From Echiichthys vipera (Eukaryota > Chordata > Actinopteri > Perciformes > Trachinidae): a DNA stretch of 64,000 nt. The notes below the pieces were generated by a model that did no database searches, was not told the DNA's origin, and was given only the letters and a program-made list of their open reading frames with translations. Position numbers and translations under genes: made by a program. Location of the stretch: assembly GCA_963691815.1 (NCBI GenBank), contig OY829668.1, forward strand, positions 949,531 through 1,013,530, given 5' to 3'. This document shows positions 1 through 11,800 of the stretch, piece after piece; position 1 is the stretch's first letter, and every line of letters starts with the position of its first letter.

Positions 1-2790
1 TTGAATTTTGGATAAAGGGCTTAAATTTTAGATGAAGTGCCTGAAAATACTCCGCATTTTTTCACAACCAACAGCTTAAGAATATAAATGTGATTAAATG
101 TCTTATCCTGGTATTACAAAACACAATTTTAGTTGTCTATAGCGTAATACCGTCTCATTAAATGTGATAAAATGATAACACAGTCTGGATCTGGACCCGT
201 ACTCCTGGATAGGGGTTGGACCCTGGTCTTCTCTGGAGGGGCCCAGGGTGTGAGGGGCCGGGCGGGTGTGGGGAGACTCTCAAACCCCCGGCTGAGCGCC
301 GCGGTGTTGGAGTTCACCCCGGTGGACCAGAGGGTGGCCTCCTTACGCCTGCGGGTGGTGGGGGGGGGACTCTGACTGTTGTTGGTGCAAATGCAGCGAA
401 CAGCAGTTCAGAGTCTGGGGCCTTCTTGGAGACCCTGAATGGAGTCCTGCATGGGGCTCCAGTAGGGGACTCCATAGTCCTGCTGAGAGACTTCAACGCC
501 CACGTGGGCAACGATGGAGACACCTGGAGAGGCTGATTGGGAGGAACGGCCTCCCTGATCTAAACCCCAGCGTCTGGTGTTAGACTTGTGTGCTGGTCCT
601 GGATCCTCTTTAACAAACACCATGTTGGAACAGAAGGAGGCTCAGAAGTGGACCTGGTCCCAGAGCACCCTAGGCCAAAGGTCCAGGATCCAGTCTGTGA
701 TGGTCTCATCTGATCTGAGGCCGGATGTTTTGGACCCTCGGGTGAAGAGAGGGGCAGAGCTGTCAGCTGATCACCATCTGGGGATGAGTGGGTCAGAGGA
801 TGGGGAAGGTTCTGGACAGACCGGGTAAACCCAAACCAGTAGTGCGGGTGAACTGGGACCGTCTGGAGGAGGCCCCTGTTCCAGAGACCTTCAGCTCACA
901 CCTCCGGAGGAGCTTTTCTGGCGTCCCTGTGGAGGTTGGGGGCATCGAACCGGAGTGGGCGATGTTCAAAGCTTCCACTGCTGAAGCTGCAGCGGTGAGC
1001 TGTGGCCTCAAGGTCTCAGGTGCCTCAAGGGGCGGGTTACCCTGGACCACCGTGGTGGACCCCGGGGGTCAGGGGTCCCCCTGAAGAAGGAGGCCTTCAG
1101 GATCTGGTCTCCCAGAAGACTCCGGAGGTGGTTCTGAGGTCCCCACAGGTCTGAAGGGCTGCAGCCTCTGCTGGGTCAGAGGCAAAGCAGCGGGTGTGGG
1201 AGGAGTTCACAGAAGTCCTGGAGAAGGACTTTGGGGGGCACCGAGGTGCTTCTGGAAAACCATTCAGCACCTTCGGAGGGGGACACGGGGAACCGTCCAA
1301 GCTGTTCACAGTAAGGACGGGACGCTGGTGACCTCAGCTGATGAGGTCATGGGGCGGTGGAAGGACTCTGAGGAAGTCCTGAATGGGCCCAACACGCCCT
1401 CTTTTGTAGAGGCAGAGCTGGAGGCTGATGGGGATCATCGTCAACATCTCTGACAGAAGTCACTGAGGAAGGAAACAAGTCCACAGAGGCAAAGCCCCAG
1501 GGATCCATGAGCTGCATCCACACATGCTGAAAGCTTTGCTTTTGGAGGGGCTGTCTTGGTTGACACGTCTCTTCAACATAGCGTGGAAGTCTGGTCCTAT
1601 AGTCGAACCTCAGATTGAAGAGGAACGATGCAGATTCCATCCTGTACGTGGAACAACGGACCAGCTCTTCACTCTCGCAAGGATCCTGGAGGGGGCCTGG
1701 GAGTGTGCCCATCCGGTCTACATGTGTTTTGTGGATCTGGAGAAGGCATATGACCGGTTCCCCCGGGAGGAGCTGGGGGATTATGGGGTGTGGGGGTCAC
1801 ACAGGATATCTAGGCGTAGTCCCGGTGGGGAGGGGTTGCAGTTCGGTGGGCTGAGGATCTCGTCTCTGCTTATTGCAGATGATGTGGTCCTGATGGCATC
1901 GTCGGTCAGTGACCTTCAGCAGCACCTTCAGCAAGCAGACTACCTCAGTGACTTGCTTACTCCAGGTAGAGAATGAGTTCTGACCCCAAGTGAAGGAGTT
2001 CAAGTACCTTGGGATCTTGTTCACGAGTGAGGGGACGATGGAGCGTGAGTTTGGCCGGAGAATCGGAGCAGCGGGGGCGGAGCTGCAGTCGCTCTACCGC
2101 ACCGTTGTGATGAAAAGAGAGCTGAGGAAGGCAAAGCTCTGGATCTACCGCTCATTCCTGGTTCCTACCCTCACCTGTGGTCCTGAAAGCTGGGTGAGGA
2201 CCCAAAGAACCAGGTCCAGGTCAGGACCCACAGAACCAGGTCCAGGTCAGGATCCAAAGAACCAGGTCCAGGTCCAAGCGTGTGAACTGTGTTTCCTCAG
2301 GAGGGGGTCTGGAGTCTCCCTTAGAGAGAGGGGGAGAAGTTCAGCATCCGTGAGGAACTCGGAGTAGAGCCGCTGCTCCTTTGTGTTGAAAGGAGCCAGT
2401 TGAAGTGGTTCAGGATCATCTGGTAAGGATGAACCCTGGGCGCCTCCCTAGGGAGGTGTTCCAGGCACGTCCAGCTGGGAGGAGGCCTCGGGGAAGACCC
2501 AGGACCAGGTGGAGAGATTAGACCTCCACACTGGCCTGGGAACGCCTCAGGATCCCCCAGTTAGAGCTGGTTAATGTGGCCCGGGAAAGGGAAGTTTGGG
2601 GTCCCTGCTGGAGCTGCTGCCCCTGAGACCTGATCCAGGATCAGAGGCTGGAGCTGCTGCCCCTGAGACCTGATCCAGGATCAGAGGCTGGAGCTGCTGC
2701 CCCTGAGACCTGATCCAGGATCAGAGGCTGGAGCTGCCGCCCCTGAGACCTGATCCAGGATCAGAGGCTGAAGATGAAGATGAGATGTCC
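1..2790 (+). mobile_element. Degenerate non-LTR retrotransposon (LINE), copy a
   Basis: The translated frames show, in order, an endonuclease fragment (LLRDFNAHVGNDGDTW, near 480-535), a reverse transcriptase block (MCFVDLEKAYDRFPREE near 1720-1775 and LLIADDVVLMASS near 1865-1905), the segment EFKYLGILFTSEG (1993-2030) and a C-terminal Arg/Pro-rich part (near 2440-2520). This order is typical of RTE-like or Rex-like fish LINEs. The frames are broken by stops and shifts, so no complete protein is encoded. The window starts inside the element. The same sequence recurs on the plus strand at 22000-24765, 26810-29575, 31575-34340 and 36620-38505, as a 3' fragment at 15342-15665, and inverted around 2968-3010 and 6873-7560. 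The clade assignment is inferred; membership of the LINE class is secure. Confidence 0.85.
2608..2767 (+). repeat. Four 40-bp tandem copies in the LINE 3' end
   Basis: A 40-bp unit containing CCTGAGACCTGATCCAGGAT is repeated four times back to back at the 3' end of LINE copy a. The copies at 29500 and 34270 carry one such unit. It is a local expansion of the 3' untranslated tail. Confidence 0.85.
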
Positions 2791-2811
2791 ATCCACACTT
2801 TATTTTTTGGC

Positions 2812-2967
2812 AGTTTTCAAGCCTTTATTGTGAAGGACAGACAGGAAATGGGGTGAGAGAGAGAGAGAGGGGGAGACGTGCAGCAAAGAGCCGCTGACTC
2901 GAGGACCTTCAGCCTCTTAACTAACCACTGCGCCCCCGACGCCCCTCCTCCACACTACATTTGAAGG
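2812..2967. mobile_element. Possible SINE-like fragment
   Basis: The stretch contains GGACAGACAGGAAATGGGG, a GA-rich run, GCAGCAAAGAGCC and TAACCACTGCGCCCCCGACG. This looks like a dispersed fish repeat I have met before, but no intact promoter boxes or target duplication were identified. It lies between the tail of LINE copy a and the inverted LINE fragment. Confidence 0.3.
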
Positions 2968-3010
2968 ATATTGTTAAAGAGGATCCAGGACCAGCACACA
3001 AGTCTAACAC
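2968..3010 (-). mobile_element. Inverted LINE fragment, left of the nested insertion
   Basis: This is the reverse complement of bases 578-615 of LINE copy a (GTGTGCTGGTCCTGGATCC and flanks). It stops at ...ACACCAGA, and the adjacent LINE sequence resumes at 6873. The two parts appear to be one inverted LINE copy interrupted by the block 3011-6872. Confidence 0.75.
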
Positions 3011-3397
3011 CAGAATCAGAATCAGAATCAGGTTTATTGCTAAGTATGTTGGACATACAGAGAATTTGACTCCGGCTTATACTTTTCTCACAGTTTCCAA
3101 ACATTTAACAGGACAAACCTAAACATAACAATAACAATAACATTTACATAACAATAGCAGAATAATAACAGAACAACACAGAACAAAAATTTAAGATAAA
3201 AAATAGAGGTAATATTAAAAATAGGTTAACAAGTAAATATGAGAAATTTAAAATTGAAAGACAAAATAATTGTGCAAAGTAAAGTGACCAGGCTGTTATA
3301 AATATCTTTGTTATATTATTTACAGTGATATACATGAGGTGCATTAGGTGCATGTGTCTTGTATGTCTTGCATGTGTGTGTGATGTGTCGGGTGGGG

Positions 3398-4528
3398 TCA
3401 GTTGTTCAGCAGTGTGACGGCCTGGGGGTAGAAACTGTTTTTATGTCTGGCTGTTTTTCTGTACAGAGTTCTGTAACGCCTGCCAGAGGGGAGAAGTTCA
3501 AAGAGGTGATGTGCAGGGTGTGAAGGGTCTGCAGAGATGTGAACTGCCCTTTTCCTGACTCTGGATGAGTGCAGGTCCTGGATAGTGGGCAGTTTGACAC
3601 CAATGATTCTCTCTGCAGTCCTGATTGTCCGTGTCAGTCTGTTCTTGTCCTGTTTGGTGGCCGATCCCAACCAAACAATGATGGAGGTGCAGAGAACAGA
3701 CTGAACTATTGCCGTGTAGAACTGGATCAGCAGTTCTTGGGGCCGGTTGAACTTCCTCAGCTGACGAAGGAAGTACATCCTCTGCTGGGCCTTTTTGATT
3801 ATGGAGTCCACGTTGTGGCTCCACTTCAGATCCTGGGAGAGGATGGATCCCAGGAACCTGAAGGTTTCCACAGCAGACACGGTGTTGTTGAGGATGGTGA
3901 TGGGGGGCAGTGTGGGGGGGCGGCTCCTGAAGTCCATTGTCTTCGCCACAGTTTTGAGCGTGTTTAGCTCCAGATGGTTTTGACCGCACCAGAGGGCCAG
4001 CTGTCCCACCTCCCGTCTGTAAGCCGACTCGTCACCGTCCCGGATGAGTCTCATGTTGACTGCATCATCCGCTGACCTGTTTGCCCGATATGCAAACTGC
4101 AGGGGGTCCAGCAGGGGTCCTGTGATGTCCTTCAAGTGGCTCAACACCAGTCTCTCAAAGGACTTCATGACCACAGATGTCAGGGCCACAGGCCTGTAGT
4201 CATTTAGTCCTGTGATTGCTGGTTTCTTGGGGACCGGGATTATTGTGGAGCGTTTGAAGCAGGAGGGGACTTCACACAGCTCCAGGGATCTGTTGAAGAT
4301 CTGGGTGAAGATGGGGGTCAGCTGGTCAGCACAGACCTTCAGACAGGAGGGTGACACACCGTCTGGGCCTGGAGCTTTCTTGGTCTCTAGTTTCTTGAAG
4401 AGCTGACACACATCCTCTTCACAGATCCTGAGTGACGGTGGGGGGGGGGAGGGGTGATGAGGGTTGTGTGATGGTGGAGTGGGTGATGGGTGTGAAAGTT
4501 GGCGTCTCAAACCTGCAGTAGAAGACAT
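3398..4528 (-). pseudogene. L2-type LINE reverse transcriptase remnant
   Basis: This 376-residue open frame contains the fingers-region motifs KAPGPDGVSPSCLK and LNDYRPVALTSVVMKSFERL, then DPLQFAYRANRSADDAVN. It jumps directly to RLIRDGDESAYRREVGQLA, which normally follows the catalytic block. The palm segment with the two catalytic aspartates (the xADD box) is therefore absent and the enzyme cannot be active. The thumb-side part continues with LGSILSQDLKWSHNVDSI. It is a transposon relic, not a host gene. Confidence 0.85.
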
Positions 4529-5948
4529 TCAGGTCGTCAGCCAGTTGACGGTTCACTGCAGTGTGGGGGGATGGTCTCCTGTAGTCGGTTATGTCCTGTA
4601 GACCTCTCCACACTGACGCAGGGTCGTTAGCTGAGAAACTGCTCTTCAGCTTCTCAGTGTAGCACCTTTTTGCCACCTTGATCTCCTTTGTCAGTGTGTT
4701 CCTGGCCGTGTTGTACAGGACTCTGTCCCCACTTCTGTAGGCCTCCTCCTTGGCCTGGCGAAGCGTCCTGAGTTTTGCAGTGAACCAGGGTTTATTGTTG
4801 TTGTATGTGCAGAAGGTTTGGGTCGGCACACACATGTCCTCACAAAAGCTGGTGTAGCTTGTCACAGTGTCAGTCAGTTCGTCCAGATCTGTAGCAGCAG
4901 CCTCAAAAACACTCCAATCAGTGCAGTCAAAGCAGTCCTGTAACCCCAGCTTTGACTCTGTGGTCCATCTCTTCACAGTCCTCACTACAGGCTTGGCAGA
5001 TTTGAGTTTCTGCCTGTAGTTTGGAACAAGATGGACCATACAGTGATCAGAGAGCCCCAAAGCTGCACGGGGAACAGAGCGATAGGAGTCCTTTAAAACA
5101 GTGTAGCAATGGTCCAGAGTGTTTTTGTCCCTGGTGGGACACTGTTGTCTGTATCTAGGTAGTTCACGGCTGAGGTTTGCTCTGTTAAAGTCCCCCAGCA
5201 CAATGAGCAGGGAGTCTGGATGCTTCCTCTCCTCGTCCGTTATCTGGTCAGCCAGGTGTTGCAGGGCCTCAGTGACACAGGCCTGAGGTGGGATGTACAC
5301 ACCAACCAGAATGAACGAGGAGAACTCCCGCGGTGAATAAAACGCTCTACAGTTGATGAAAAGTGTCTCCAAGTGGGGGCTGCATGATTTCTTCAACACT
5401 GTGACATCTGTACACCAACCTTCGTTAATATAGAAGCAGATTCCGCCTCCTCTGCTCTTCCCCGAGAGCTCCGTTACCCGGTCCGCTCGTAACAGCTGGA
5501 AGTCCGGTAGATGTAATCCTGAGTCTGGGGTGAGTTCACTGAGCCAAGTTTCAGTGAAACACAGGGCGGCAGATCTGCAGAAGTCCGAATTCCTTCTGTT
5601 GAGGAGCAGCAGTTCGTCTCTCTTGTTGTTAAGGGAGCGGACGTTCGCCAGGTGAATCGACGGGAGCGCTGTTCGGAATCCCCGCTGTCGGAGCTTAACG
5701 AGCGCGCCGGCCCGTTTGCGTCGCCTGAACATCCCGTAGACAGCCGCTGCTCCTCCGACTAGAAGTTCCGAAAAGTATCCAGAATCGGTGAAAGATGTTG
5801 GAAAATTGTGTCCGGTAGAGTGTCCATACTGTAAAAGTTCCTCCCGAGTGTACCGGATCACGGAAGGACAACTTAAAACGCAACAAAAAAACAAAAACAA
5901 ACAAGGAACTGCGGAGCTAAGCGCAGAGGCAGCCGTCCGTGGCGCCAT
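4419..5948 (-). pseudogene. L2-type LINE endonuclease-domain frame
   Basis: This 509-residue open frame carries an endonuclease/exonuclease/phosphatase domain: LHLPDFQLLRADR, SRGGGICFYINEGWC, LIVLGDFNRANLSREL and ALGLSDHCMVHLVP, with the catalytic Asp-Phe-Asn and Ser-Asp-His signatures in place. A linker follows (KPWFTAKLRTLRQAKEEAYR), then a proline-rich end where the frame is lost near 4440. Reverse transcriptase continues in another frame (3398-4528). The long open stretch suggests a fairly recent insertion. It is part of a mobile element. Confidence 0.85.
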
Positions 5949-5990
5949 CTTGGATCTTATGATGATGATCTTATGATCTTATGATCTTAT

Positions 5991-6872
5991 CTTATGATTA
6001 TGATCTCATTCCTGACACCACTTGTGAGAATGACGACAGCCGGATGATACAGCAAAAAAATGATCCATAGGCAAGGTTTGAGGTGGGTCATCAAGGCGAT
6101 TCTTTATTCATTGCCCTTGGCAAACCGTATAGGCACATCAGGATCACCAAACAAAAGAGAACCCCAGGTTGCCAAAATGGCGCCTAAATCAACCGATTAC
6201 CCTGGAAGAATCCATTCTCCAGGATCCCCTGCCAAAACATTTTTAACCCACCATTGTTTTTATTTCTGTATCTGCACCCCATCATCTGTGACTTATATAT
6301 ATCCTACTCTACATCCACTGACAGAGAAAATACACCAATACACTTCATATTACCTCCACTAAAATACAATGCACACATTTACCACCCCCACACCAATTTA
6401 CACTTGGCTGCCCCCGGAACTATATAAGTGGCGTCCGTTTCCTGGGGAAGCCTTTTGCCTGCACACCCGGAAGACAAAAGACTGGTGAGTACACAACACT
6501 CTTGATTTATCCACTGCACACTCATTAAGCAACACAATACACATTTTTAACTTAGCTCCTTGTTTGATCAATTAACAACTTAATAGGCACATTTAACCCC
6601 ATGTCCCTCTGCTCTAGGTAAACTGCGTGGCCTACACAGCACCTATCAGCCAGATCAAGACCCGCCAAACATCAATCACATGGCTACAAATCCAAAAATA
6701 GTGTTAAAATGTATTGTGCAAATCTCTAATAAAGAACTTTTCTCTTTGGGGAGAGGGAGGAGGAAATGTGACAAAGAGCACATCGTCACCAGTTTTGCAC
6801 ACATGGCACCACGCACTTTAGACCGAGTATGAATACAGATGCACTTTAATAATTGCACAGACACTTTAAGAA
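5991..6872. other. No gene seen; right part of the nested block
   Basis: No convincing exon or known element was recognised. A TATATAAGTGG-like motif near 6420, followed by a donor-like CTGGTGAGTAC near 6483, could be a promoter and leader of an inserted element, but this is weak. The stretch lies between the 5' end of the L2-type LINE and the point where the inverted LINE resumes. Confidence 0.3.
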
Positions 6873-7560
6873 GACGCTGGGGTTTAGATCAGGGAGGCCG
6901 TTCCTCCCAATCAGCCTCTCCAGGTGTCTCCATCGTTGCCCACGTGGGCGTTGAAGTCTCCCAGCAGGACTCTGGGGTCCCCTACTGGAGCCCCATGCAG
7001 GACTCCATTCAGGGTCTCCAAGAAGGCCCCAGACTCTGAAGTGCTGTTCGCTGCATCTGCACCAACAACAGTCAGAGTCCCCCCCCCCACCACCCGCAGG
7101 CGTAAGGAGGCCACGCTCTGGTCCACCGGGGTCAACTCCAACACCGCGGCGCTCAGACGGGGGTTTGAGAGTCTCCCCACACCCGCCCGGCCCCTCACAC
7201 CCTGGGCCCCTCCAGAGAAGACCAGGGTCCAACCCCTATCCAGGAGCACGGGTCCAGATCCAGACTGTGTTATTATTTTATCACATTTAATGAGACGGTA
7301 TTACGCTATAGACAACTAAAATTGTGTTTTGTAATACCAGGATAAGACGGTTAATCACATTTATATTCTTAAGCTGTTGGTTGTGAAAAAATGAGAGTAT
7401 TTTCAGGCACTTCATCTAAAATTTAAGCCCTTTATCCAAAATTCAAGCCCTTTATCCAAAATTCAAGCCCTTTATCCAAAATTTAAGCACTTTTCAAACC
7501 TTGAAAACACATTAAAATTCAAGCATTTTCAAGGATTTCAAGCACCTTTACGAACCCTTA
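6873..7560 (-). mobile_element. Inverted LINE 5' part, right of the nested insertion
   Basis: The reverse complement matches the 5' part of LINE copy a, including the endonuclease fragment LLGDFNAHVGNDGDTW and the repeated leader GCTTGAATTTTGGATAAAGG. It ends at ...TTTACGAACCCTTA, the same terminus as the plus-strand copies (GGTTCGTAAAGGTGC). With 2968-3010 it forms one interrupted copy. Confidence 0.85.
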
Positions 7561-8045
7561 AAAATAAATGAACAATTAACATATTATGGACGCATAAACT
7601 CAGAAACAGTAGTAAAAGTTCAACGGTTTACTCAAACTCAGGCGGTCGGGCAAACAGTTCAGAAAACGGCAAACAGGAATCAGGAGAGGAGAGGCTAAAC
7701 TCTTGGTCAGGGACAGAAGGCTGGGTCCATTTACCAGGACGCAGACGAAGCAGGGGATCAGAGACAGGCGAGGAGTGAGTGTGGAGCTGGTGATCATGTG
7801 CTGGGCTGATTGCATGTGATGAGAGGCAGCTGTGTGCACAGGTGTTGCTGACAGGCGAGTGGGGCAGAGGCAGGATCAATGGAAAACTACCGAGGGCTGG
7901 ATGACTGAGCTGTGACACTGATAAAGTGTTGCCTTATGATTTGATATTGGAGCCCCTCCATCATCCGAACATCAACATCTGAGTTTTATAACTCGTAACC
8001 TTAATAAAACGTGAAATAAATGACTGGAACTCGTGTTTGTTTACC
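7561..8045. other. No gene seen; unclassified repeat-like sequence
   Basis: The sequence resembles a dispersed fish repeat (GGCGGTCGGGCAAACAG, CAGGGACAGAAGGCTGGG) but no ends or coding potential could be defined. It separates the inverted LINE from the 3' end of the ZP-domain gene. Confidence 0.3.
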
Positions 8046-8052
8046 CACAACC

Positions 8053-8058
8053 TTTATT
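8053..8058 (-). terminator. Candidate polyadenylation signal of the ZP gene
   Basis: AATAAA on the minus strand, about 755 bases after the stop codon at 8814-8816. The 3' untranslated region would then be about 8030-8813, and nothing else was found in that stretch. It is inferred from the hexamer alone. Confidence 0.4.
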
Positions 8059-8813
8059 GATTTTTTTTGGTCTTTCTTTTGCTCGTAGTAATAAAAACAT
8101 AATAATGGTACAACAGCACGTCTCAGACAGTTTCAACTGACAGTCTTCATTTGCAGTAACTTCAATGTTCACATTCACATCGGTATTTTCCTTCTTTCAG
8201 AGTCTGACAAACGTTTTTAACTTCATTTCACTAAAATTGAGTTTCTGCAGTCACTCAGTAGCATTTAGGCTGTGTACATTTAAAGGACAGTTCATATTAA
8301 GGAAGACAGATATTTGAACCCACAGTACCAGGAAGTAGTGCCCAACGTTAATCAAACCCTCTAAACGTGTTCTTCACTCAAAACTTCACTTCACCAAAGA
8401 TTATGTTTGATTTCAAAATGAGTAATAAAAAGCATGAATCGTGGATTGAATCAGCAGCCCACAGATTCTGCAGGAATAATATTTGCCATCTCAGGTGGAT
8501 CAAATGAAGATGATCTGCCGACGTTGTTTCACAGCAGCGAGATTTCAGGCTCCGTATTGGGACGAATCAGAAGTCAGGAATCGGCTGAGAACGACCAGAC
8601 AAAACTGTGATGAGTCAGGATTTATACTTTGTCTCTGATGAAGGTTCAGAGCTCAAATAGTCACATTGTTGCTAAGGATGAAGCCTTTTGATTTGAATGA
8701 CCCCGTGACCTTTCCTCTGGCATCACCAACAGGACATTTTTAGCTCCATCAGTTTGATCGAATCATCTGACTCAAACAACTCATTCAGTTCATACATACC
8801 ATGGAAGGGATCT

Positions 8814-11800
8814 TTAATTATTCCAGCCCATGGTGATGAGGGCGGCGTGTCCTTCTGCATATTTAGTCCTGAAAGCTCTGCGCTTCCTGCCGCCACCACA
8901 GCTCTGTAAGATAGAGGAAGTTAGCCAGGACACTTTACCAAGTCTAACATTAGCTTTATCCACCACAGCTCTGTGAGACAGAGGAAGTTAGCCAGGACAC
9001 TTTACCAAGTCTAACATTAGCTTTATCCACCACAGCTCTGTAAGACAGAGGAAGTTAGCCAGGACACTTTACCAAGTCTAACATTAGCTTTATCCACCAC
9101 AGCTCTGTAAGACAGAGGAAGTTAGCCAGGACACTTTACCAAGTCTAACATTAGCTTTATCCACCACAGCTCTGTAAGACAGAGGGTGTTAGCCACGTCT
9201 GCTGCGTGACGTTTTCTTGATGGCACCATTCAGCATAATAAGTACTTTAACTTCTGTCACAGTACGTTTGACCTTGTTGTAGAACTACTTTTACTTCAGT
9301 ATTTCCTCCAGCTTCTTACCGTAGCACAGGATTGGCCCAGTGTGGGGCACAGCTCCACCATGCAGTGCAGGTACACCTCATTGGCTTCGCCGGTGAACTC
9401 GAACATTCTGAAAGAGATGGCGTTGGACGTTCCCAGTCCGTTTCCCAACACTGACACCGACGGGTCAGTCGGGTTCGGGCATCTGCTCAGACACAGAAAA
9501 CAGACACGATGACATCAGCAGCTGATTCTTACAGCCGCTGACAAAGGCTCACAGTTTTTCTCACCCGTCAATGACGAGGTCGTATCGCGGACTGCTGTCA
9601 GGTGAAGACTGGCTGGTTGCCCAGCAGGAGTCGGTCACTATGGCGACCAGGTTTTCGTCCAGCCCCTCCGTCTTCAGCTGCACCCAGACCGGCTGGTCCA
9701 GATGGATCTCAGTGTCCGAATCCACGAGGTTTATGAGGCTGGAGTCGGTGTAGGCGTTCATCATCAGAGTGTAATTCCAAACGTCAGATATGATCTCCTT
9801 CACCACAGAGCTGGAGAGAACACACACCCACACACACACACTTCAGCTGTCGTACACTTCAACTACAACGAGCTGCACGCTTACAACCAGGTGAGGCGCC
9901 ACACACACCTGTCTTGGATCCTGAAGGACACACTCCTGACTTCTGGCATCGCGTAGTAGCAGGAGAAGTCGAGGTGAAACTGGCTCGTGCGGGTGATGAC
10001 TTCCGTTGAAGAGTTCTGCAACATGACGGCGTTCTTGTAGGTGAGATGGGTGTCGTTGGTCTACATTGTGACAGGAACACAGACTGGTGTTTAGCTGAAG
10101 GTTCATTTCATCACAGCAGTCAGATTATTGCTTTCACAGCCCTCGTTGGGGTGTAGAGTCTTTGTCATTCATAAAGAAAACTGGTGGAAAATATCCTCCC
10201 AGGATTGAACCAAAGTCAAACCCAGGTGAGTTTACGAGCTTACATCAGTCACAGAGTCACTGTCATGTTTGAATAGGACACCGTCACAGTAACAACTTTA
10301 TAAGGTGACAATGAGTCACTCTCTGTGTCAGACTGTTTGTGCTTGAAGAGAGCAAAACAGAGGAGTGCACCCACCACAACCTCCGTCCCGCAGGCGTTGC
10401 TGCTATTGAAGCTGAAAGCCACCATGTGGGTCTCATGGTCCATGTGTCCTTTGCAGTCGGGGTCATTGAGGTGTAAGGTGGAGTAGTCGATGCCATCCTC
10501 CAACAGCAGACATCCAGCCAGAGTCAGAGTGGCAGAGCTCTCCGTGCAGACTGTTGGCTCGCCTGAACACCCAACAGAATATCAAACATCACCACTCCAA
10601 TATGGATTCATCTGAGGTTGAGGAGCTCCATAAGTATCTGCTAGCCTGTGTTGATGTTATCTTTTGATTGAAATAAGATAATGTTCTGAGCTACAGGAGG
10701 CAGAAACACGTCCAGTATTTAATGAAACAATTATCATAGAAGAAAAAAATGATGTTTACAACTTCTGAGGAGGTTGTTTCACTTGTTGCACTGTACCTAA
10801 AGAGTCTGTTGCTTTGTACTTGGAGGCAAACGTGGCCCGACAGAGGCAGTGCCTTTCACCGAGGCTCTCTCCGCAGAACTCGTGATCACTGCAGTACTCT
10901 GGACAAAAGGCCTCACGGACAGCTGTGCGCACACACACACACACACACACACACTTCATGAAAACAACATTTTAACGTTCTCTGTCTTTACTGGACAGAG
11001 GAAAGTGAGAAATACTGGAAACTCCCCTGGTCCTGGAACCTTTTACTTGAGTATTTAATTGATTTGCTTTATCTTTAAATTCAACTTCCTTCCACTTCTA
11101 TTCCACTGCATTTATCTGACAGCCATGGCTGCTTGTTACTTTCTTTGTTCGAGTACATGAGGTATATTTGACTTACACTGTGACTTCTGAGCTTCAGCAC
11201 TGAAACTGAAGGTTGTGTATGGTGCATTTAAACCCAAGTTAAATACAGTTTCCTTATTAGATTCTACTTTCTCTCATCTGTATGATTAAAAATAGTTTCA
11301 TCCAGGAACAGCAGGGGGATATGATTCACATCTCATGGTGTGAAACAGAATCAGTGAAAGTGAAGGATGATCTTACGGCAGTTGGTCTGTGCCCTCCAGT
11401 CCAGTGGGATGAATTTCAGCAAACAGGCATCGGCGTAAGCCTCAAAAAACTGGCAGTTGAGACCGTCCACCATCGGGTATTGACAGGTCAGGTTTGCGCA
11501 GGCGTCTATGAAGCCCTCTGGGTCAATGCGGTCGTGGCAGGCGGTGAAGGGGTCCTCATACAACAGGGTACAGCTGTTTCAGCCGTGCAGAGAGGAAGAA
11601 TGAGAGTCAATGAGCACTTTTCTGAACAGGATTATCTCGCTTCCAGAATCCCCCCTGCTCATATGACAGTGTCATGGCACCTTAGGGCGCCCTCCCACTG
11701 TGCCTCCGTGCCGTGCCCCGTGCTTTAGGGTCCTTGTTTTTGTGCGTCTTGTCGACTGTTTTTGAATCTTTTCATCGACCAAATCTGCAGTAAACACTCC

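Larger units (their letters stand above)
3011..5990 (-). mobile_element. L2-type LINE, internally deleted
   Basis: On the minus strand this is a second, unrelated LINE. It reads from about 5990 (next to a GATCTTAT-type simple repeat) to the 3' end near 3011, where repeated AGAATC and a GGTTTATTGCTAAGTATG tail resemble fish L2-type elements. It encodes an apurinic-type endonuclease followed by reverse transcriptase. It is defective: the two coding parts sit in different frames near a G run at 4440, and the central catalytic part of the reverse transcriptase is missing. Confidence 0.85.

Noticed and set aside
1347..1976. Host reverse-transcriptase-like gene
   Set aside because: The frames are fragments of a degenerate LINE present six or more times in the window, with stops and shifts.
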